The translations under genes were made by a program, and so were the position numbers. The notes beneath the pieces were generated by a model. It did not search any database. It was not told the DNA's origin and saw only the letters and a list, made by a program, of their open reading frames with translations. DNA of 64,000 nucleotides from Nocardia jiangxiensis NBRC 101359 (GTDB lineage Bacteria; Actinomycetota; Actinomycetes; Mycobacteriales; Mycobacteriaceae): NCBI RefSeq assembly GCF_000308615.1, contig NZ_BAGB01000168.1, forward strand, positions 1 to 64,000. Reading direction: 5' to 3'. This document shows positions 63,548 to 64,000 of this stretch, in pieces (the stretch's first letter is position 1; every line of letters starts with the position of its first letter).

Positions 63548-64000
63548 TCAGATGGTGAAGCCGCCGCCGCAGATGAGGGTCTGCGCGCTGATGTAATCGG
63601 ATTCGGGGGTGCAGAAAAGGTAGACCGCGCCGGCGGCTTCGGTCGGGGTGCCCGCGCGGCCGAGCGGGATCATCTGTTCCATGGTCGCAAGCAGGTCGGG
63701 GTTCACACCAACCTTGAGCTTGCGGCCCTCGATGTCGATGGTGCTGTTGCCGTCGGCCGAGGCTTCGGTGAGACGGGTCTTGATGAACCCGAACGCGACG
63801 GTGTTGACCGTGACGTTGTAGCGGCCCCACTCTTTGGCCATGGTCTTGGTTAGGCCGGTGATACCGGCCTTGGCGGCGGAGTAATTGGCTTGTCCCGCAT
63901 TGCCTCCGGTACCGGCCATCGAGGAGATGTTCACGACCTTGCGGCACGGAATCGGCTCGCCTGCTTCCTTGGCCTGCTTCACCTGTGCGGCGATGACCGG
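63548..64000 (-). CDS. Short-chain dehydrogenase/reductase (FabG-like), N-terminus outside window
   Basis: The frame is open to base 64,000, so only the C-terminal ~150 residues are seen. Catalytic Ser in VVNISSMAGTGG and Tyr-x-x-x-Lys in ANYSAAKAGITGLTKTMAKE are present, then RAGTPTEAAGAVYLFCTPES and the usual ending ISAQTLICGGGFTI. Resembles 3-oxoacyl/3-hydroxyacyl-CoA reductases. The NAD-binding motif lies outside the window. Confidence 0.88.
   Translation of the reverse strand, partial: PVIAAQVKQAKEAGEPIPCRKVVNISSMAGTGGNAGQANYSAAKAGITGLTKTMAKEWGRYNVTVNTVAFGFIKTRLTEASADGNSTIDIEGRKLKVGVNPDLLATMEQMIPLGRAGTPTEAAGAVYLFCTPESDYISAQTLICGGGFTI

Overview
This is high-GC actinobacterial DNA, most likely from Nocardia, Rhodococcus or a close relative. 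GTG starts, ATGA/GTGA stop-start overlaps, XRE-DUF5753 regulators, paired DUF574 methyltransferases, a DUF3558 lipoprotein and a microcompartment locus all fit that group. No rRNA, convincing tRNA or CRISPR array was seen, so the genus is an inference.

The left third (1-28,000) is accessory. It opens with a conjugation-type module: two unknown proteins, a TraG/VirD4-like coupling ATPase and a protein with two DUF4913 domains. A remnant of an ATP-dependent DNA ligase follows. Next come two large STAND proteins: XRE-NB-ARC-TPR (5757-7970) and SEFIR-NB-ARC-TPR (8680-12051). The second has the architecture of a bacterial NLR-like immune receptor. A minus-strand operon (16990 to 12283) encodes an O-methyltransferase, a P450, a class II ribonucleotide reductase homologue broken by one in-frame amber codon, and a Nudix protein; it looks like a small specialised-metabolism cluster. 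Up to 28,000 there are XRE regulators, a fold-type-II PLP protein whose PLP lysine is replaced by Arg, two DUF574 methyltransferases around a HAD phosphatase, a frameshifted cupin-like gene and a lipoprotein.

From about 28,075 to 35,600 lies a nested mobile-element stack. IS3-type orfA and orfB are separated by a group II intron with a clear domain V. The intron reverse transcriptase is itself split by a three-recombinase (RIT) element with perfect 85-bp terminal inverted repeats. A second IS3 remnant abuts the stack.

The right part (36,300-62,100) is catabolic and centres on a bacterial microcompartment (BMC). Two divergent operons start around 55,221-55,491. The leftward one encodes BMC-P, BMC-H, an acylating aldehyde dehydrogenase, an EutJ-like protein, BMC-T, a malate-dehydrogenase-like enzyme with a long N-terminal extension, and a zinc alcohol dehydrogenase, mostly joined by ATGA overlaps. 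The rightward one encodes a CrtC/DUF7064-like protein, a HAD phosphatase with a probable encapsulation tail, a second BMC-H, a biotin-dependent acyl-CoA carboxylase pair and a broken CoA-transferase. A PucR-type and an ACT-domain protein lie between this and a further plus-strand operon: aldehyde dehydrogenase, alcohol dehydrogenase, acyl-CoA synthetase, and a dikinase-like module (free phosphohistidine swivel domain, two unknown proteins, PPDK-like enzyme). No known BMC signature enzyme is present, so the substrate is unknown. I consider this locus, with its dikinase module, the best candidate for an undescribed system. The right edge is decayed: truncated scoA, an Abi-like gene, an acyl-CoA dehydrogenase remnant, then an SDR gene running off the end.
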